Origin: Eubacterium sp.
Lineage (GTDB): Bacteria; Bacillota; Clostridia; Lachnospirales; Lachnospiraceae
NCBI GenBank assembly: GCA_017433825.1
Contig: JAFRGL010000007.1
Location: 61,359 to 125,358, forward strand
Reading direction: 5' to 3'
Length of the DNA stretch: 64,000 nt
Below, one piece after another: positions 10,061-18,681 of this stretch. The notes beneath the pieces are model-generated. The model did no database searches. It saw nothing but the letters and a program-made list of their open reading frames with translations, and was not told where the DNA came from. Both the position numbers and the translations under genes were made by a program. The stretch's first letter is position 1. Each line of letters starts with the position of its first letter.

Positions 10061-10555
10061 ATGAGCAAATACTATTATTTCGAAGCCAGAGGCACCGGCA
10101 CAAATCCCGACCTTGGTGCTGCAGACAAAAGAGAAAACTGGAAGCTCGGTTTTAAAATGGGGTTCAACGGACAGCTTAGTCATGTTTTTATACAGGAGCT
10201 GGCCAAAAAGGGCATCAATATCCGGAAAAACCCGAAAAATCCGATGTATTATCTGGAAGAAGACATGAAAATCGTCGCCCCGGATGAGTGGGACTGCCCG
10301 GATTTGGGAAAAATGAAGCCCAACTGCCTCGGAAGCTCCCAGGGAATGATGGAATTTTACGCGAAAATGAGACCGGCCATGGAGAAATGGTTTGTGGAGA
10401 AGGAGAATCCGGACGGCAGCCCGGAAATGATCATGTCCACCGGAAATGAAGGGCTGGGTATCTACGGCTGCCTGTATGAATTAAAGCCAGGCAAGATGAA
10501 ATTCAAGGTCACCGAGAATCCGAAAAAGGAAAAGAAGAAACTGTTCAAGTGGTAA
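10061..10555 (+). CDS. Unknown 164-aa soluble protein, companion of the STAND gene
   Basis: I do not recognise a family. The protein is soluble with no signal peptide or membrane segment; it is aromatic at the N-terminus (MSKYYYFEARGTG) and ends in a lysine-rich tail. It starts 55 bases after the STAND gene behind a strong AGGAGGAG ribosome binding site. There is no clear terminator between the two, so they are probably co-transcribed. A strong terminator follows immediately. The conserved-looking centre contains Gly, Trp and Asp/Glu residues but no catalytic motif I can name. It could be an effector, a sensor partner or an immunity-like protein, all of which are speculation from context. Confidence 0.7.
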   Translation: MSKYYYFEARGTGTNPDLGAADKRENWKLGFKMGFNGQLSHVFIQELAKKGINIRKNPKNPMYYLEEDMKIVAPDEWDCPDLGKMKPNCLGSSQGMMEFYAKMRPAMEKWFVEKENPDGSPEMIMSTGNEGLGIYGCLYELKPGKMKFKVTENPKKEKKKLFKW

Positions 10556-10563
10556 GACCGCTG

Positions 10564-10603
10564 AAAAAACGTCCGGAAGCTGTCACTTCCGGACGTTTTC
10601 TTT
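10564..10603. terminator. Bidirectional intrinsic terminator
   Basis: A 14-bp perfect stem, AAAACGTCCGGAAG / CTTCCGGACGTTTT, has a 6-nt loop and T-runs on both strands. It closes the rightward STAND unit and the leftward pyrC gene, whose stop codon overlaps its edge. Confidence 0.9.
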
Positions 10604-11867
10604 ATATCCAGCTGTAAATGATACGGCCTCCGCAGACGGTGAAAACCGCCCTGCCGGTAAGCTGCATGCCCGGAAAGGGGGAGTTGGAGGATTTGGAATG
10701 GTAAATTTCCGGGGTCCATACAAGATCCGGATCGATGAGCGTTATGTCCGCCGGTTCTCCCGGCGCGATGTTTCCGCCGCAAAGACCGTAAAGCCGGCGC
10801 GGGTTTACGGCCATTTTCATCACCAGTTCATCCATGGAAAGGATGCCTGTTTTTACCAGATTGGTGACAGCCAGCGCCAGGCTGGTTTCCAGACCGATGA
10901 TGCCGCTGGGGGCTTTTGTAAAAGGCCGGGCTTTTTCCTCCGCCGCGTGCGGCGCATGGTCCGTGGCGATAAGATCCAGCGTGCCGTCCGCCAGGCCTTC
11001 CAGAATCTTCTGCCTGTCCGCTTCCGTCCGCAGCGGCGGGTTCATTTTCGCATTTGTACCGAACTGCAATACGGCATCTTCCGTCAGGGAGAAGTGGTGC
11101 GGCGTGGCCTCGGCGTGCAGATTTGCGCCGAGGACTTTGTATTTCCGGATGATATCCACCGACCCTCCGGAACTGACGTGCTGGATGACCACGCAGGCGC
11201 CGGTTTCCAGGGCCAGGGCACAGTCTCTTTCCACCAGCCTTTCTTCAGCAGCTGCCGGCGCGCCGGTAAGGCTTAAGGCCGCAGCGGCAGCGCTGCCTGC
11301 ATTGATGCCGTTTTCGGAGATTAACGCCGGGTCTTCTTCGTGCAGGCTGATGGGTAGATGAAGCCTTGCGGCTTCCTTCATGGCGCGTCTGACAAAATCC
11401 GGGTCGGTTAAGGGAATGCCGTCGTCCGTAAACCCGGCCGCGCCGGCATCTTTCAGGGCTTCCATATCCGTAAGCTGTATGCCTTTGAATCCGACAGATA
11501 CGGCCGCTGCCTGGTAAATACGGATTTTTTCCCACACCGCCCGTTCCAGAGTATCACGTAAAACTTCGGTACTGTCTGTCACAGGAACGGTATTTGCCAT
11601 GCAGACCACCGAGGTAAAACCGCCGGCTGCCGCCGCGGAAGCGCCTGTATGGATGTCTTCCTTCCATGTCTGGCCCGGATCCCGGAAATGCACGTGGGTA
11701 TCGCACAGTCCGGGCACCAGCACCAGGCCTTCCGCGTCCAGAACCTCCTCCGCCGGAAGAGGGGCAAGGCCTCCCAGCTCTTTTATCTGTCCGTTTTCAC
11801 ACCGGACGTCGTATTTTTCATGGATTTGGTCCGCGGGACTTATCACAAGGGCATTTTTTATAAGCAT
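10602..11867 (-). CDS. pyrC: Dihydroorotase
   Basis: A 421-aa amidohydrolase of the class I (PyrC/AllB-like) dihydroorotase family. It interconverts N-carbamoyl-aspartate and dihydroorotate, step three of pyrimidine synthesis, in the cytosol. The metal-binding motif HVHFRDPG lies near residue 60, following LVLVPGLCDT. The ATDHAPHA motif with the catalytic aspartate is in the C-terminal third. Length is normal for the family. The gene stands alone on the minus strand rather than inside a pyr operon. No good ribosome binding site precedes the ATG, and no PyrR-type leader is visible. An allantoinase-like paralogue is possible, but the motif set fits dihydroorotase better. Confidence 0.92.
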   Translation of the reverse strand: MLIKNALVISPADQIHEKYDVRCENGQIKELGGLAPLPAEEVLDAEGLVLVPGLCDTHVHFRDPGQTWKEDIHTGASAAAAGGFTSVVCMANTVPVTDSTEVLRDTLERAVWEKIRIYQAAAVSVGFKGIQLTDMEALKDAGAAGFTDDGIPLTDPDFVRRAMKEAARLHLPISLHEEDPALISENGINAGSAAAAALSLTGAPAAAEERLVERDCALALETGACVVIQHVSSGGSVDIIRKYKVLGANLHAEATPHHFSLTEDAVLQFGTNAKMNPPLRTEADRQKILEGLADGTLDLIATDHAPHAAEEKARPFTKAPSGIIGLETSLALAVTNLVKTGILSMDELVMKMAVNPRRLYGLCGGNIAPGEPADITLIDPDLVWTPEIYHSKSSNSPFPGMQLTGRAVFTVCGGRIIYSWI

Positions 11868-11895
11868 GGTATAATGATTCCTTACGAAAAGGGTA

Positions 11896-11924
11896 TTGGA
11901 AAAATTCCGGATTTATTGTATCAT
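11896..11924 (+). promoter_or_regulatory. Predicted sigma-A promoter for the glycosyltransferase
   Basis: TTGGAA, 17-bp spacer, TATCAT. It lies about 90 bases upstream of the glycosyltransferase start, in the divergent gap with pyrC. Confidence 0.5.
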
Positions 11925-12016
11925 ATTATTTTACAAAGATCGAAATAAAAATCACGCTTTTCCTTAAGGGGGAAGCGGCAAAGGGGAGGAACGGAAGACA
12001 TTTCCGTATTTCGGCT

Positions 12017-13039
12017 ATGAAACTACTGACTATCGCGGTTCCCTGCTATAATTCGGAGGCTTACATGCGGAACTGCATTGAATCTCTGCTGCCGGGAGGG
12101 GATGAGGTGGAAATCCTCATCGTGGATGACGGTTCGACGAAAGACAATACGGCAGCCATCGCGGACGAGTATCAGGAGAAATACCCCGGGATTGTCCGGG
12201 CAATCCATCAGGAGAACAAGGGCCACGGCGGCGCGGTAAATACCGGCATTGAAAACGCGAAAGGCCTGTATTTCACGGTGGTGGACAGTGATGACAGACT
12301 GAATGGAAAGGCATACAGAAAGGTCCTGGATACACTGAAAAAACTGCTGGATAAAGGCGTTCTCACAGACGTCCTGTTTTCCAATTTCATTTATGACAAG
12401 GAAGGCGCGCGGATTAAGAGAACCATGCGCTATCCCCTTGTATTTCCCAGAAGGAGCCTTTTCACCTGGAAAAGGATGGGCGTTCTGGGACCGGCCCAGT
12501 ACGTGCTGATGCATTCGATCATTTACCGCACCGGGCTTTTGCGGGAAAGCGGCATGAAGCTTCCGGAGCACTGCTTCTATGTGGACAATATCTACGCTTT
12601 TGAGCCCTTCCTGCACGTAAAGAACATGTATTACCTGGACGTGAATCTCTACCTGTATTACATCGGGAGGGCTGACCAGTCGGTGAATGAACAGGTGATG
12701 ATCGGCCGGATGGACCAGCAGATCCGGGTGACCGAGCGGATGATTGATTTCATATCGGACCATTACAGGGAGATTTCCGGCAGGAAGAAATCCTACATGT
12801 GCCATTATCTGGGCATTATCATGGCGGTAACTTCGGTACTGATTATCCGGTCGAAGAATCCGGCCCTCATCCAGAGAAGGAATGAACTGTGGGCGAGGCT
12901 GAAGCTGGAGTGTCCCTCCGTATACGCCCGCATCCGCTACGACCTGACCGGGCTGGTGTCCAACGTGGAGCACAAAACCTCCAGAAATATCGTCAACGCC
13001 ATCTATGTGGTGGCACAGAAACTGTTCGGATTCAACTGA
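12017..13039 (+). CDS. Family 2 glycosyltransferase
   Basis: A 340-aa GT-A fold protein. The N-terminus has the hydrophobic strand and nucleotide-binding motif ([14 protein letters not shown], then [12 protein letters not shown]), and the metal-binding DxD equivalent is VVDSDDRL near residue 95. No membrane segments are visible, so it likely acts on the cytosolic face, transferring a sugar from a nucleotide-sugar to a wall, capsule or lipid acceptor. Only ~38 bases separate it from ispF, so read-through is likely. The ATG at 12,017 follows a purine-rich GGGAGG that lies too far upstream to be ideal. The sugar and acceptor cannot be read from sequence. Confidence 0.88.
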   Translation: MKLLTIAVPCYNSEAYMRNCIESLLPGGDEVEILIVDDGSTKDNTAAIADEYQEKYPGIVRAIHQENKGHGGAVNTGIENAKGLYFTVVDSDDRLNGKAYRKVLDTLKKLLDKGVLTDVLFSNFIYDKEGARIKRTMRYPLVFPRRSLFTWKRMGVLGPAQYVLMHSIIYRTGLLRESGMKLPEHCFYVDNIYAFEPFLHVKNMYYLDVNLYLYYIGRADQSVNEQVMIGRMDQQIRVTERMIDFISDHYREISGRKKSYMCHYLGIIMAVTSVLIIRSKNPALIQRRNELWARLKLECPSVYARIRYDLTGLVSNVEHKTSRNIVNAIYVVAQKLFGFN

Positions 13040-13077
13040 AGTGCTGTTTTAAGCTGCACAACACAAGGAGAAATGAA

Positions 13078-13548
13078 ATGCGTATCGGTACGGGCTACGA
13101 CGTCCACCGGCTGGTGCCGGAAAGGAAGCTTATCCTGGGCGGGGTGGAAATACCTTATGAAAAAGGCCTTTTCGGGCATTCCGACGCGGACGTGCTGCTG
13201 CATGCCGTAATGGACGCCCTGCTGGGGGCCGCAGGCTTAAGGGATATCGGGTATTATTTCCCGCCGTCTTCGGAGGAATTTGCCGGAATCTCCAGCCTGG
13301 AGCTGTTAAGGCGGACATACGGGCTGGTTAAGGGGGAAGGATACTGCATCGGCAATATCGATGCCACGGTAATTGCCCAGAGGCCGAGACTTGCGGAATA
13401 TCTGCCGAAGATGAGGGAAACCATGGCGGAATGCCTGGGCATCCCCGTTTCGGATGTAAATGTGAAGGCCACCACGGAGGAAGGCCTGGGCTTTACCGGG
13501 AAGGGCGAGGGCATTGCCGCCCAGGCGGTCTGCCTGCTGGAGAAATAA
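13078..13548 (+). CDS. ispF: 2-C-methyl-D-erythritol 2,4-cyclodiphosphate synthase
   Basis: A 156-aa enzyme forming the cyclic diphosphate in the MEP isoprenoid pathway. The N-terminal metal-binding motif [12 protein letters not shown] (Asp8, His10) is present, as are [11 protein letters not shown] and the C-terminal [13 protein letters not shown] signature. The length is typical (~158 aa). The start was chosen at the ATG immediately before RIGTGYD, preceded by AAGGAG; a longer in-frame extension upstream overlaps the glycosyltransferase and is not conserved-looking. It precedes cysS by 74 bases, an arrangement seen in many Firmicutes. Confidence 0.96.
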   Translation: MRIGTGYDVHRLVPERKLILGGVEIPYEKGLFGHSDADVLLHAVMDALLGAAGLRDIGYYFPPSSEEFAGISSLELLRRTYGLVKGEGYCIGNIDATVIAQRPRLAEYLPKMRETMAECLGIPVSDVNVKATTEEGLGFTGKGEGIAAQAVCLLEK

Positions 13549-13622
13549 GCTTAGGAAATCAGATTCGGCGCGGCGGGAAAGACAACGCCGCCCGTGAACA
13601 TAAAACCGGAGGAACATCATTT

Positions 13623-15023
13623 ATGAAGTTTTACAACACCCTGACAAAAACAAAGGAAGAATTCGTCCCGCTTGAAGAAGGCAAGGTGAAGATGTACGTC
13701 TGCGGACCGACCGTCTACAACCTGATTCATATCGGCAACGCGCGGCCGATGATTGTCTTCGATACATTAAGGCGCTATATGCTGTACAAGGGCTTCGACG
13801 TGAACTATGTCAGCAATTTTACGGATGTGGACGACAAAATCATCAACAAGGCCAATGAAGAGGGCGTAAGCTCCGAAGAGATTTCCACCCGCTACATCGC
13901 CGAGTGCAAAAAGGATATGGAGGCCATGAATATCATGCCCGCCACCACCCATCCTCTGGCCACCCAGGAAATCGGCGGCATGATTGAAATGATACAGGAG
14001 CTTATCGACAAGGGCTATGCCTATGAAGTGAACGGCACGGTTTATTTCCGCACCAGGAAATTCGACGAATACGGCAAGCTTTCCCACAAGAACCTGGACG
14101 ATTTGCGTTCCGGCAACCGGGACATCAAGGTCACCGGCGAAGATCAGAAGGAAGACCCGCTGGATTTCGTGCTCTGGAAGCCGAAAAAGGAAGGAGAGCC
14201 CTCCTGGGCATCACCCTGGTCGGACGGACGTCCCGGCTGGCACATCGAATGCTCGGTCATGTCCAAGCGGTATTTGGGCACCACCATCGATATCCACGGC
14301 GGCGGCGAGGATCTGATCTTCCCCCATCACGAAAATGAAATCGCCCAGAGCGAATGCGCCAGCGGCGTGCCCTTTGCCCGTTACTGGCTGCACAACGCCT
14401 TCCTGAAGGTGAACGGTGACAAGATGAGCAAATCCCTGGGCAATTTCTTCACCGTGCGGGAAATCTGCGAAGAATACGATCCCCAGGTGCTGCGGTATTT
14501 CACCCTGACCGCCCACTACAGAAGTCCCTTAAACTTCAGCAGGGAAATCATGGAATCCTCCAAAAACGCGCTGGAGAGGATTCTGACCGGTGCGGAAGCC
14601 TTAAGGGAGACGGCGGCCAAAGGCGGGGAAATGTCGGATGCGGAAAAGGAGAAGCTTCCGAAGCTTTCCGAAATCCGCGCGAAATTCGAAGCGGCCATGG
14701 AAGACGATATCAATACGGCGGACGCCATTGCCGCGGTTTTCGAACTGGTGAAGCTGGGCAACACGGAAGTCAAGGACGGCTGCTCCGGCGCTTTTGCCGC
14801 GGAAATGCTGGCGGAGCTCGACGAGCTGTGCGGCATCCTGGGCCTTAAGACCGAACGGGCAAAGGAAGACCTGGACGCGCAGGTGGAAGCCATGATTGCT
14901 GAAAGACAGGCTGCCAGGAAGGCGAAGGATTTCGCAAAGGCGGACGCCATCCGCGCGCAGCTTCTGGAAATGGGCATTATTTTAGAGGATACAAGAGAGG
15001 GCGTTAAGTGGAAAAAAGCCTGA
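13623..15023 (+). CDS. cysS: Cysteinyl-tRNA synthetase
   Basis: A 466-aa class I aminoacyl-tRNA synthetase. It carries the zinc-binding Cys of MYVCGPTVYN, the HIGH-type motif HIGNARP and the KMSKSLGN loop in the middle of the protein. The C-terminal helical DALR-like region ends in KADAIRAQLLEMGI. The ATG at 13,623 is preceded by GGAGG at good spacing; a longer frame upstream overlaps ispF and is rejected. No T-box leader is visible in the 74-base gap. It overlaps mrnC by 16 bases, so the genes are translationally coupled. Confidence 0.97.
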   Translation: MKFYNTLTKTKEEFVPLEEGKVKMYVCGPTVYNLIHIGNARPMIVFDTLRRYMLYKGFDVNYVSNFTDVDDKIINKANEEGVSSEEISTRYIAECKKDMEAMNIMPATTHPLATQEIGGMIEMIQELIDKGYAYEVNGTVYFRTRKFDEYGKLSHKNLDDLRSGNRDIKVTGEDQKEDPLDFVLWKPKKEGEPSWASPWSDGRPGWHIECSVMSKRYLGTTIDIHGGGEDLIFPHHENEIAQSECASGVPFARYWLHNAFLKVNGDKMSKSLGNFFTVREICEEYDPQVLRYFTLTAHYRSPLNFSREIMESSKNALERILTGAEALRETAAKGGEMSDAEKEKLPKLSEIRAKFEAAMEDDINTADAIAAVFELVKLGNTEVKDGCSGAFAAEMLAELDELCGILGLKTERAKEDLDAQVEAMIAERQAARKAKDFAKADAIRAQLLEMGIILEDTREGVKWKKA

Positions 15024-15439
15024 ATCTGGATTTTACCGGCTTCAACCTGCCGGATATTGATGCGGACATGGCATCGCCCCTGACGCTGGCGTACATCGGC
15101 GATGCCGTCTACGAGCTGGCGGTGCGCACCATCGTAATCGGAAGGCACAGGGAGCCGGTCAATAAGCTGAACCGCCGGGCAACCATGCTGGTGAAGGCGG
15201 AAACCCAGTCGGAAATGGTGGAAACGCTGCTTCCCCTGTTCACGAAAGAAGAGGAAGCCGTGTATAAAAGAGGAAGAAATGCGAAATCCTCCTCTTCCGC
15301 GAAGAACGCCTCCATCCAGGATTACCGTCGGGCCACCGGTTTTGAAGCCGTGATGGGCTGGCTGTATCTTAAAGGGGAGACGGACCGGATGCTTTATCTG
15401 ATACAGAAGGCTTTCGAAGCCGGAAAGGAGCAGCCATGA
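15008..15439 (+). CDS. mrnC: Mini-ribonuclease III
   Basis: A 143-aa single RNase III catalytic domain without a dsRNA-binding domain. It matures 23S rRNA in Firmicutes. The signature LAYIGDAVYEL near residue 28 carries the catalytic acidic residue, and a second conserved segment, ATGFEAVMGWLYL, lies at ~115-127. It starts with GTG inside the end of cysS and ends by ATGA overlap with rlmB. This cysS-mrnC-rlmB-sigH order mirrors the Bacillus layout. Confidence 0.95.
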   Translation: MEKSLNLDFTGFNLPDIDADMASPLTLAYIGDAVYELAVRTIVIGRHREPVNKLNRRATMLVKAETQSEMVETLLPLFTKEEEAVYKRGRNAKSSSSAKNASIQDYRRATGFEAVMGWLYLKGETDRMLYLIQKAFEAGKEQP

Positions 15440-16194
15440 GGGAAGAAACCGAAGGACTGACAAGGATTGAGGGCAGGAATCCGGTACTGGAGGCTTTCCG
15501 GTCCGGGAAAACAGTGGACAAGCTTTTCGTGCTGGAAGGCTGCAAGGACGGTCCGTTGCTTACCATCCTAAGGGAAGCGAAAAAGCAGAATACCATCGTC
15601 AATTTCGTGAAAAAGGAGCGTTTGAACCAGCTGTCCGAGACCGGCGCCCACCAGGGGGTAATTGCCCAGGTGGCGGCCTACACGTACGCCACGCCGGAGG
15701 ATATTCTGGAAAACGCGGCGAAAAGGGGCGAGGATCCCTTCATTATCCTGCTGGACGGCATTGAGGATCCCCACAACCTGGGGGCGATCATCCGGACTGC
15801 GAGCCAGGCAGGCGCCCACGGCGTGATTATCCCGAAGCACAGGAGCGCGGGGCTTACCGCGGCTGCAGTCAAGGCTTCCGCCGGCGCGGTGAACTATCTT
15901 CCGGTGGCCAAGGTGGCCAATATCGGCGCAGCAATAGAGGAGCTTAAGGAGAAAGGCCTCTGGTTTGTCTGCGCGGACATGGGCGGCACAAGGATGTATG
16001 ACCTGGCCCTTACCGGGCCTGTCGGCCTGGTAATCGGAAATGAAGGAAACGGCGTTTCCCGGCTGGTAAAAGAGAAATGCGATTTCATCGCTTCGATTCC
16101 CATGCGGGGGGATATTGATTCCCTGAATGCTTCCGCCGCCTGCGCGGTGTTAGCCTATGAGATTGTCCGCCAGAGACTTTTCAAAGGAAAATAA
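15436..16194 (+). CDS. rlmB: 23S rRNA 2'-O-ribose methyltransferase (TrmH/SpoU family)
   Basis: A 252-aa SPOUT methyltransferase. It has an N-terminal L30e-like substrate-binding domain (residues 1-~80, starting EGRNPVLEAF) and the knotted SAM-binding domain with motifs DGIEDPHNLGAIIRTA, VIGNEGNGVSRLV and IPMRGDIDSLNASAA. By family it methylates G2251 of 23S rRNA or an equivalent site; the exact target is inferred. It overlaps mrnC by 4 bases and sigH by 1 base. The yacP/rae1 gene found between these genes in Bacillus is absent here. Confidence 0.93.
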   Translation: MREETEGLTRIEGRNPVLEAFRSGKTVDKLFVLEGCKDGPLLTILREAKKQNTIVNFVKKERLNQLSETGAHQGVIAQVAAYTYATPEDILENAAKRGEDPFIILLDGIEDPHNLGAIIRTASQAGAHGVIIPKHRSAGLTAAAVKASAGAVNYLPVAKVANIGAAIEELKEKGLWFVCADMGGTRMYDLALTGPVGLVIGNEGNGVSRLVKEKCDFIASIPMRGDIDSLNASAACAVLAYEIVRQRLFKGK

Positions 16195-16778
16195 TGACGA
16201 AGAATTACGATGATTTCACCGATGAGGAGCTGATTGTCCGGCTGCGCGGAGGCGAAGCGGATATTGAGGACTTCCTGATGAATAAATACAAGTACCTGGT
16301 CCGCAAAAAGGCCAGGGTGCTTTTCCTGGAAGGCGGGGATACGGAAGACCTGCTTCAGGAGGGTATGTGGGGCCTGTTCAAGGCCATACGGGAATACCAG
16401 CCGGACAGGGGCGCTTCCTTTGCCACCTTCGCGGACGTCTGCGTCAGAAGGCAGCTGTATTCCGCCATCGCCGCGGCAGGCCGCAACAAGCACCGGCCGT
16501 TAAACGAATCCCTTTCCCTTTCCGAGATGGAGGAGAACAAGGTGCATCTTTCCGCCGGGCCGGAGTCGGACCCGGAGTATGTGGTGCTGCGGGAGGAGGA
16601 GCAGGCCGAACTGCAGAAGAAGGTCTGGGAGGCCTTAAGCCCCCTGGAGAAAAAGGTGCTGGAGCTGTATCTTTCCGGGATGGATTATCTGCAGATTGCT
16701 GAAAAGCTGGGAAGAACGGGAAAAAGCATCGACAACGCGCTGCAGCGCATCAGGAATAAAATAAAAGCTCTGCGATAA
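16194..16778 (+). CDS. sigH: RNA polymerase sigma-H-like factor
   Basis: A 194-aa sigma-70 family protein with region 2 (LLQEGMWGLFKAIREYQPDRGASFATFA) and a C-terminal region 4 helix-turn-helix (YLQIAEKLGRTGKSIDNALQRI). There is no region 1.1 and essentially no region 3, as in the Spo0H/SigH group. Position directly after cysS-mrnC-rlmB is the classic SigH location in Firmicutes, which supports the name beyond sequence alone. By family it directs early stationary-phase and sporulation genes. A strong terminator lies 80 bases downstream. Confidence 0.9.
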   Translation: MTKNYDDFTDEELIVRLRGGEADIEDFLMNKYKYLVRKKARVLFLEGGDTEDLLQEGMWGLFKAIREYQPDRGASFATFADVCVRRQLYSAIAAAGRNKHRPLNESLSLSEMEENKVHLSAGPESDPEYVVLREEEQAELQKKVWEALSPLEKKVLELYLSGMDYLQIAEKLGRTGKSIDNALQRIRNKIKALR

Positions 16779-16787
16779 AGCCCTCCC

Positions 16788-16855
16788 CTCGTGAAAGCGC
16801 CTGGCAGAGCCCTCCCCTCGGGGAGGGTGGCAGCGAAGCTGCCGGGTGAGGGAAG
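16788..16855. repeat. REP-like palindromic intergenic element
   Basis: Two small hairpins sit in tandem: CCCTCCCC/GGGGAGGG (16,810-16,827) and GGCAGC/GCTGCC (16,829-16,843). The 5' part repeats the phrase GCCCTCCCCTC (~16,789 and ~16,809). The GC-rich stem-loop pair followed by GGGTGAGGG resembles short dispersed palindromic repeats seen in gut Clostridia genomes. Only one copy is in this window. Confidence 0.5.
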
Positions 16856-16857
16856 AC

Positions 16858-16892
16858 AAAAAAGGAGACGTCCGGAAGACGTCTCCTTTTGC
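16858..16892. terminator. Bidirectional intrinsic terminator
   Basis: A 13-bp stem, AAAAGGAGACGTC / GACGTCTCCTTTT, has a 5-nt loop and A/T runs on both sides. It ends sigH transcription from the left and the lipoprotein gene from the right. Confidence 0.88.
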
Positions 16893-16916
16893 TGTTATTT
16901 CAAATCTGATGCTCAA

Positions 16917-18359
16917 TCATCCTACGGATCCTGTATAGCCGCAGATTATACAGGTTCCGCCGGACATTTGATGAAGCTCCGGGGTTAGATAATCGAGCAC
17001 ATAACCGCATTTCGTACACTTCTGAACATGGTTCATGGACGGACTGGCCGGATTGGGAATCCAGATCAGATAAGGATCGTGGGATTCTGTTTCCGTGGGC
17101 ATTCCGCATGCATCGCAGTCAAGACTGTGTGCTCCATAGGAATAAACATCCCAGTGGAAAGGTCCTTTATGATGTTCCTTGGACGTATACGGGCCCAGTG
17201 CTCCGAGATCCTCTGCGTATTCGTCCCCGCAAATGGTGCATCTGTAGTAATTATAAGAAGAATCCACACATGTCCCGTCGGAATGTCCGTTGGGTACATA
17301 GTTATGCGGTCCGTAGCCCAGGTATTCGATGGTTTCCTCGCCGCAGCGGGAACATTCGTAGAATTTCTTTCCCTGGTGCTGGCAGTCGCCCGGGTCTCCG
17401 CCTTCGACGCGGACCCAGTCATGGCCCTTGGCCGGGATGACTTCCGCCGCAATGGTAGTGGGGTTGTACTGGTAATCCAGTACGGCGCCGCATTCCGAGC
17501 ATACATAGTAGGTCCAGTGGCCGTCTTCGGTACAGGTGGAGTCCACATTGTAATAGGCGGTCAGGCTGTGCTCATGCGGGGTATCGGGGATGGTGGTGCC
17601 GCCGCCTTCCGGAGCTTCGGGGTGCAGCACGGTAAAGGATTCTTCATTGGTCTCCGGTACCGTGGTTCCGCCGCCTTCCGGGGCTTCGGGATGAAGGACG
17701 CTGAAGGATTCTTCATTCGTTTCCGGTGTAGCCTTCGGCGTTTCCGGTTCTTCGATTACGGTGCCGGATGAAGCCGAGGAATGGCTGTAGTCGGAAAGAC
17801 TTGCCAGAATGGTTTCGAAATCCTTATCGCTTAATTCAAAGGTGGATTTGGAACCGTTTAAGAGGCCGGTAACCTGCCAGATACAGGTTTCGTCTTCCAT
17901 GGTGAAGAGGAAATTCTTGTAGCTGCCGTAATCGCCGAGGAAGCCTTCCCAGGTCTTGCCGTCGATTTCCAGTGTTTTGTCTTCGGTCTTATCATAGAAG
18001 CCTCTGGAATCAATCAGGTAGACATCCTTTTCATATAAGGTGACCTGGACGTTCGCACAGCGGAAAGAATCGGTCTCGGATTCCATGCCTTTGTAAAGGG
18101 CTGCGGATTTCGGGTCGGTTTTGTCATCGTCACTGAAGATTTCTTTTACGGGAACATATGTCCAGCCGTCTGGGCAGATGCCGGTGAATGCTCCGGTATC
18201 GTAGGTTTCACCCTCGGCAAAGACAAAGCTGCCGGTATTGCTGCCGGGTTCGGACGTTTCCTTTGTGTCTCCGCCGCTTTTTCCGCTGCCGCCGCCGCAG
18301 CCGGCTGCGAGAACCGCGGAAATCAGAAGAGACAGGAAAAATATGCTTTTCTTTTTCAT
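16917..18359 (-). CDS. Lipoprotein with six CxxC modules
   Basis: A 480-aa protein with a lipoprotein signal (MKKKSIFFLSLLISAVLAAGC; lipidated Cys21), so it is anchored outside the membrane. Residues ~40-200 form a globular domain of unknown type. A linker follows that contains a direct duplication of ETNEESF-VLHPEAPEGGGTT. The C-terminal half carries six CxxCG-type knuckles (CSECG, CSRCG, CTICG, CDACG, CTKCG, CIICG) spaced 25-55 residues apart with intervening His, suggesting metal-binding or disulfide-held repeats. I recognise no enzyme motif. The start follows GGAGGGAAGAA. It is monocistronic, with its own promoter and a terminator at its 3' side. Confidence 0.85.
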   Translation of the reverse strand: MKKKSIFFLSLLISAVLAAGCGGGSGKSGGDTKETSEPGSNTGSFVFAEGETYDTGAFTGICPDGWTYVPVKEIFSDDDKTDPKSAALYKGMESETDSFRCANVQVTLYEKDVYLIDSRGFYDKTEDKTLEIDGKTWEGFLGDYGSYKNFLFTMEDETCIWQVTGLLNGSKSTFELSDKDFETILASLSDYSHSSASSGTVIEEPETPKATPETNEESFSVLHPEAPEGGGTTVPETNEESFTVLHPEAPEGGGTTIPDTPHEHSLTAYYNVDSTCTEDGHWTYYVCSECGAVLDYQYNPTTIAAEVIPAKGHDWVRVEGGDPGDCQHQGKKFYECSRCGEETIEYLGYGPHNYVPNGHSDGTCVDSSYNYYRCTICGDEYAEDLGALGPYTSKEHHKGPFHWDVYSYGAHSLDCDACGMPTETESHDPYLIWIPNPASPSMNHVQKCTKCGYVLDYLTPELHQMSGGTCIICGYTGSVG

Positions 18360-18401
18360 TTCTTCCCTCCATTGGCATAAATATACAATACTGCATCATA
18401 T

Positions 18402-18430
18402 ATATTATCATATTATTCATGGATTTGAAA
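18402..18430 (-). promoter_or_regulatory. Predicted promoter of the CxxC lipoprotein gene
   Basis: On the minus strand TTTCAA, 17-bp spacer, TAATAT, about 43 bases before the start codon. Confidence 0.5.
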
Positions 18431-18461
18431 TGGACCGATCGGGTGATTTTTCTGTATTTTC

Positions 18462-18503
18462 GAAAAAAAAACAGCCGCAGCTTTTTAAAAAAGCTGCGGC
18501 TGT
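18462..18503 (-). terminator. Terminator of tRNA-Val
   Basis: A 16-bp near-perfect stem, ACAGCCGCAGCTTTTT / AAAAAGCTGCGGCTGT, is followed on the minus strand by eight T residues, 11 bases downstream of the tRNA. Confidence 0.9.
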
Positions 18504-18513
18504 AAAAGAAAAA

Positions 18514-18587
18514 TGGAAGCAAGGAGGCTCGAACTCCTGACCTTTCGCGTGTGAGGCGAACGCTCATCCCGGCTGAGCTATGCTTCC
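18514..18587 (-). tRNA. tRNA-Val (anticodon CAC)
   Basis: A 74-nt cloverleaf with acceptor GGAAGCA/TGCTTCC, anticodon stem TTCGC/GCGAA enclosing loop CTCACAC (anticodon CAC, reads GUG), and T-arm AGGAG/CTCCT with TTCGAGC. The 3' CCA is not encoded. Confidence 0.96.
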
Positions 18588-18600
18588 ATTTGTGATGCCT

Positions 18601-18629
18601 ATTATAATACCTTATCCGGATTTTCGCAA
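18601..18629 (-). promoter_or_regulatory. Promoter of tRNA-Val
   Basis: Minus strand TTGCGA, 17-bp spacer, TATAAT, 14 bases before the tRNA 5' end. Confidence 0.7.
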
Positions 18630-18681
18630 GCATTCATTTTGAACGGAACGCCTCTTTTTAACCCTGTTTCCGGCAGGCTGC

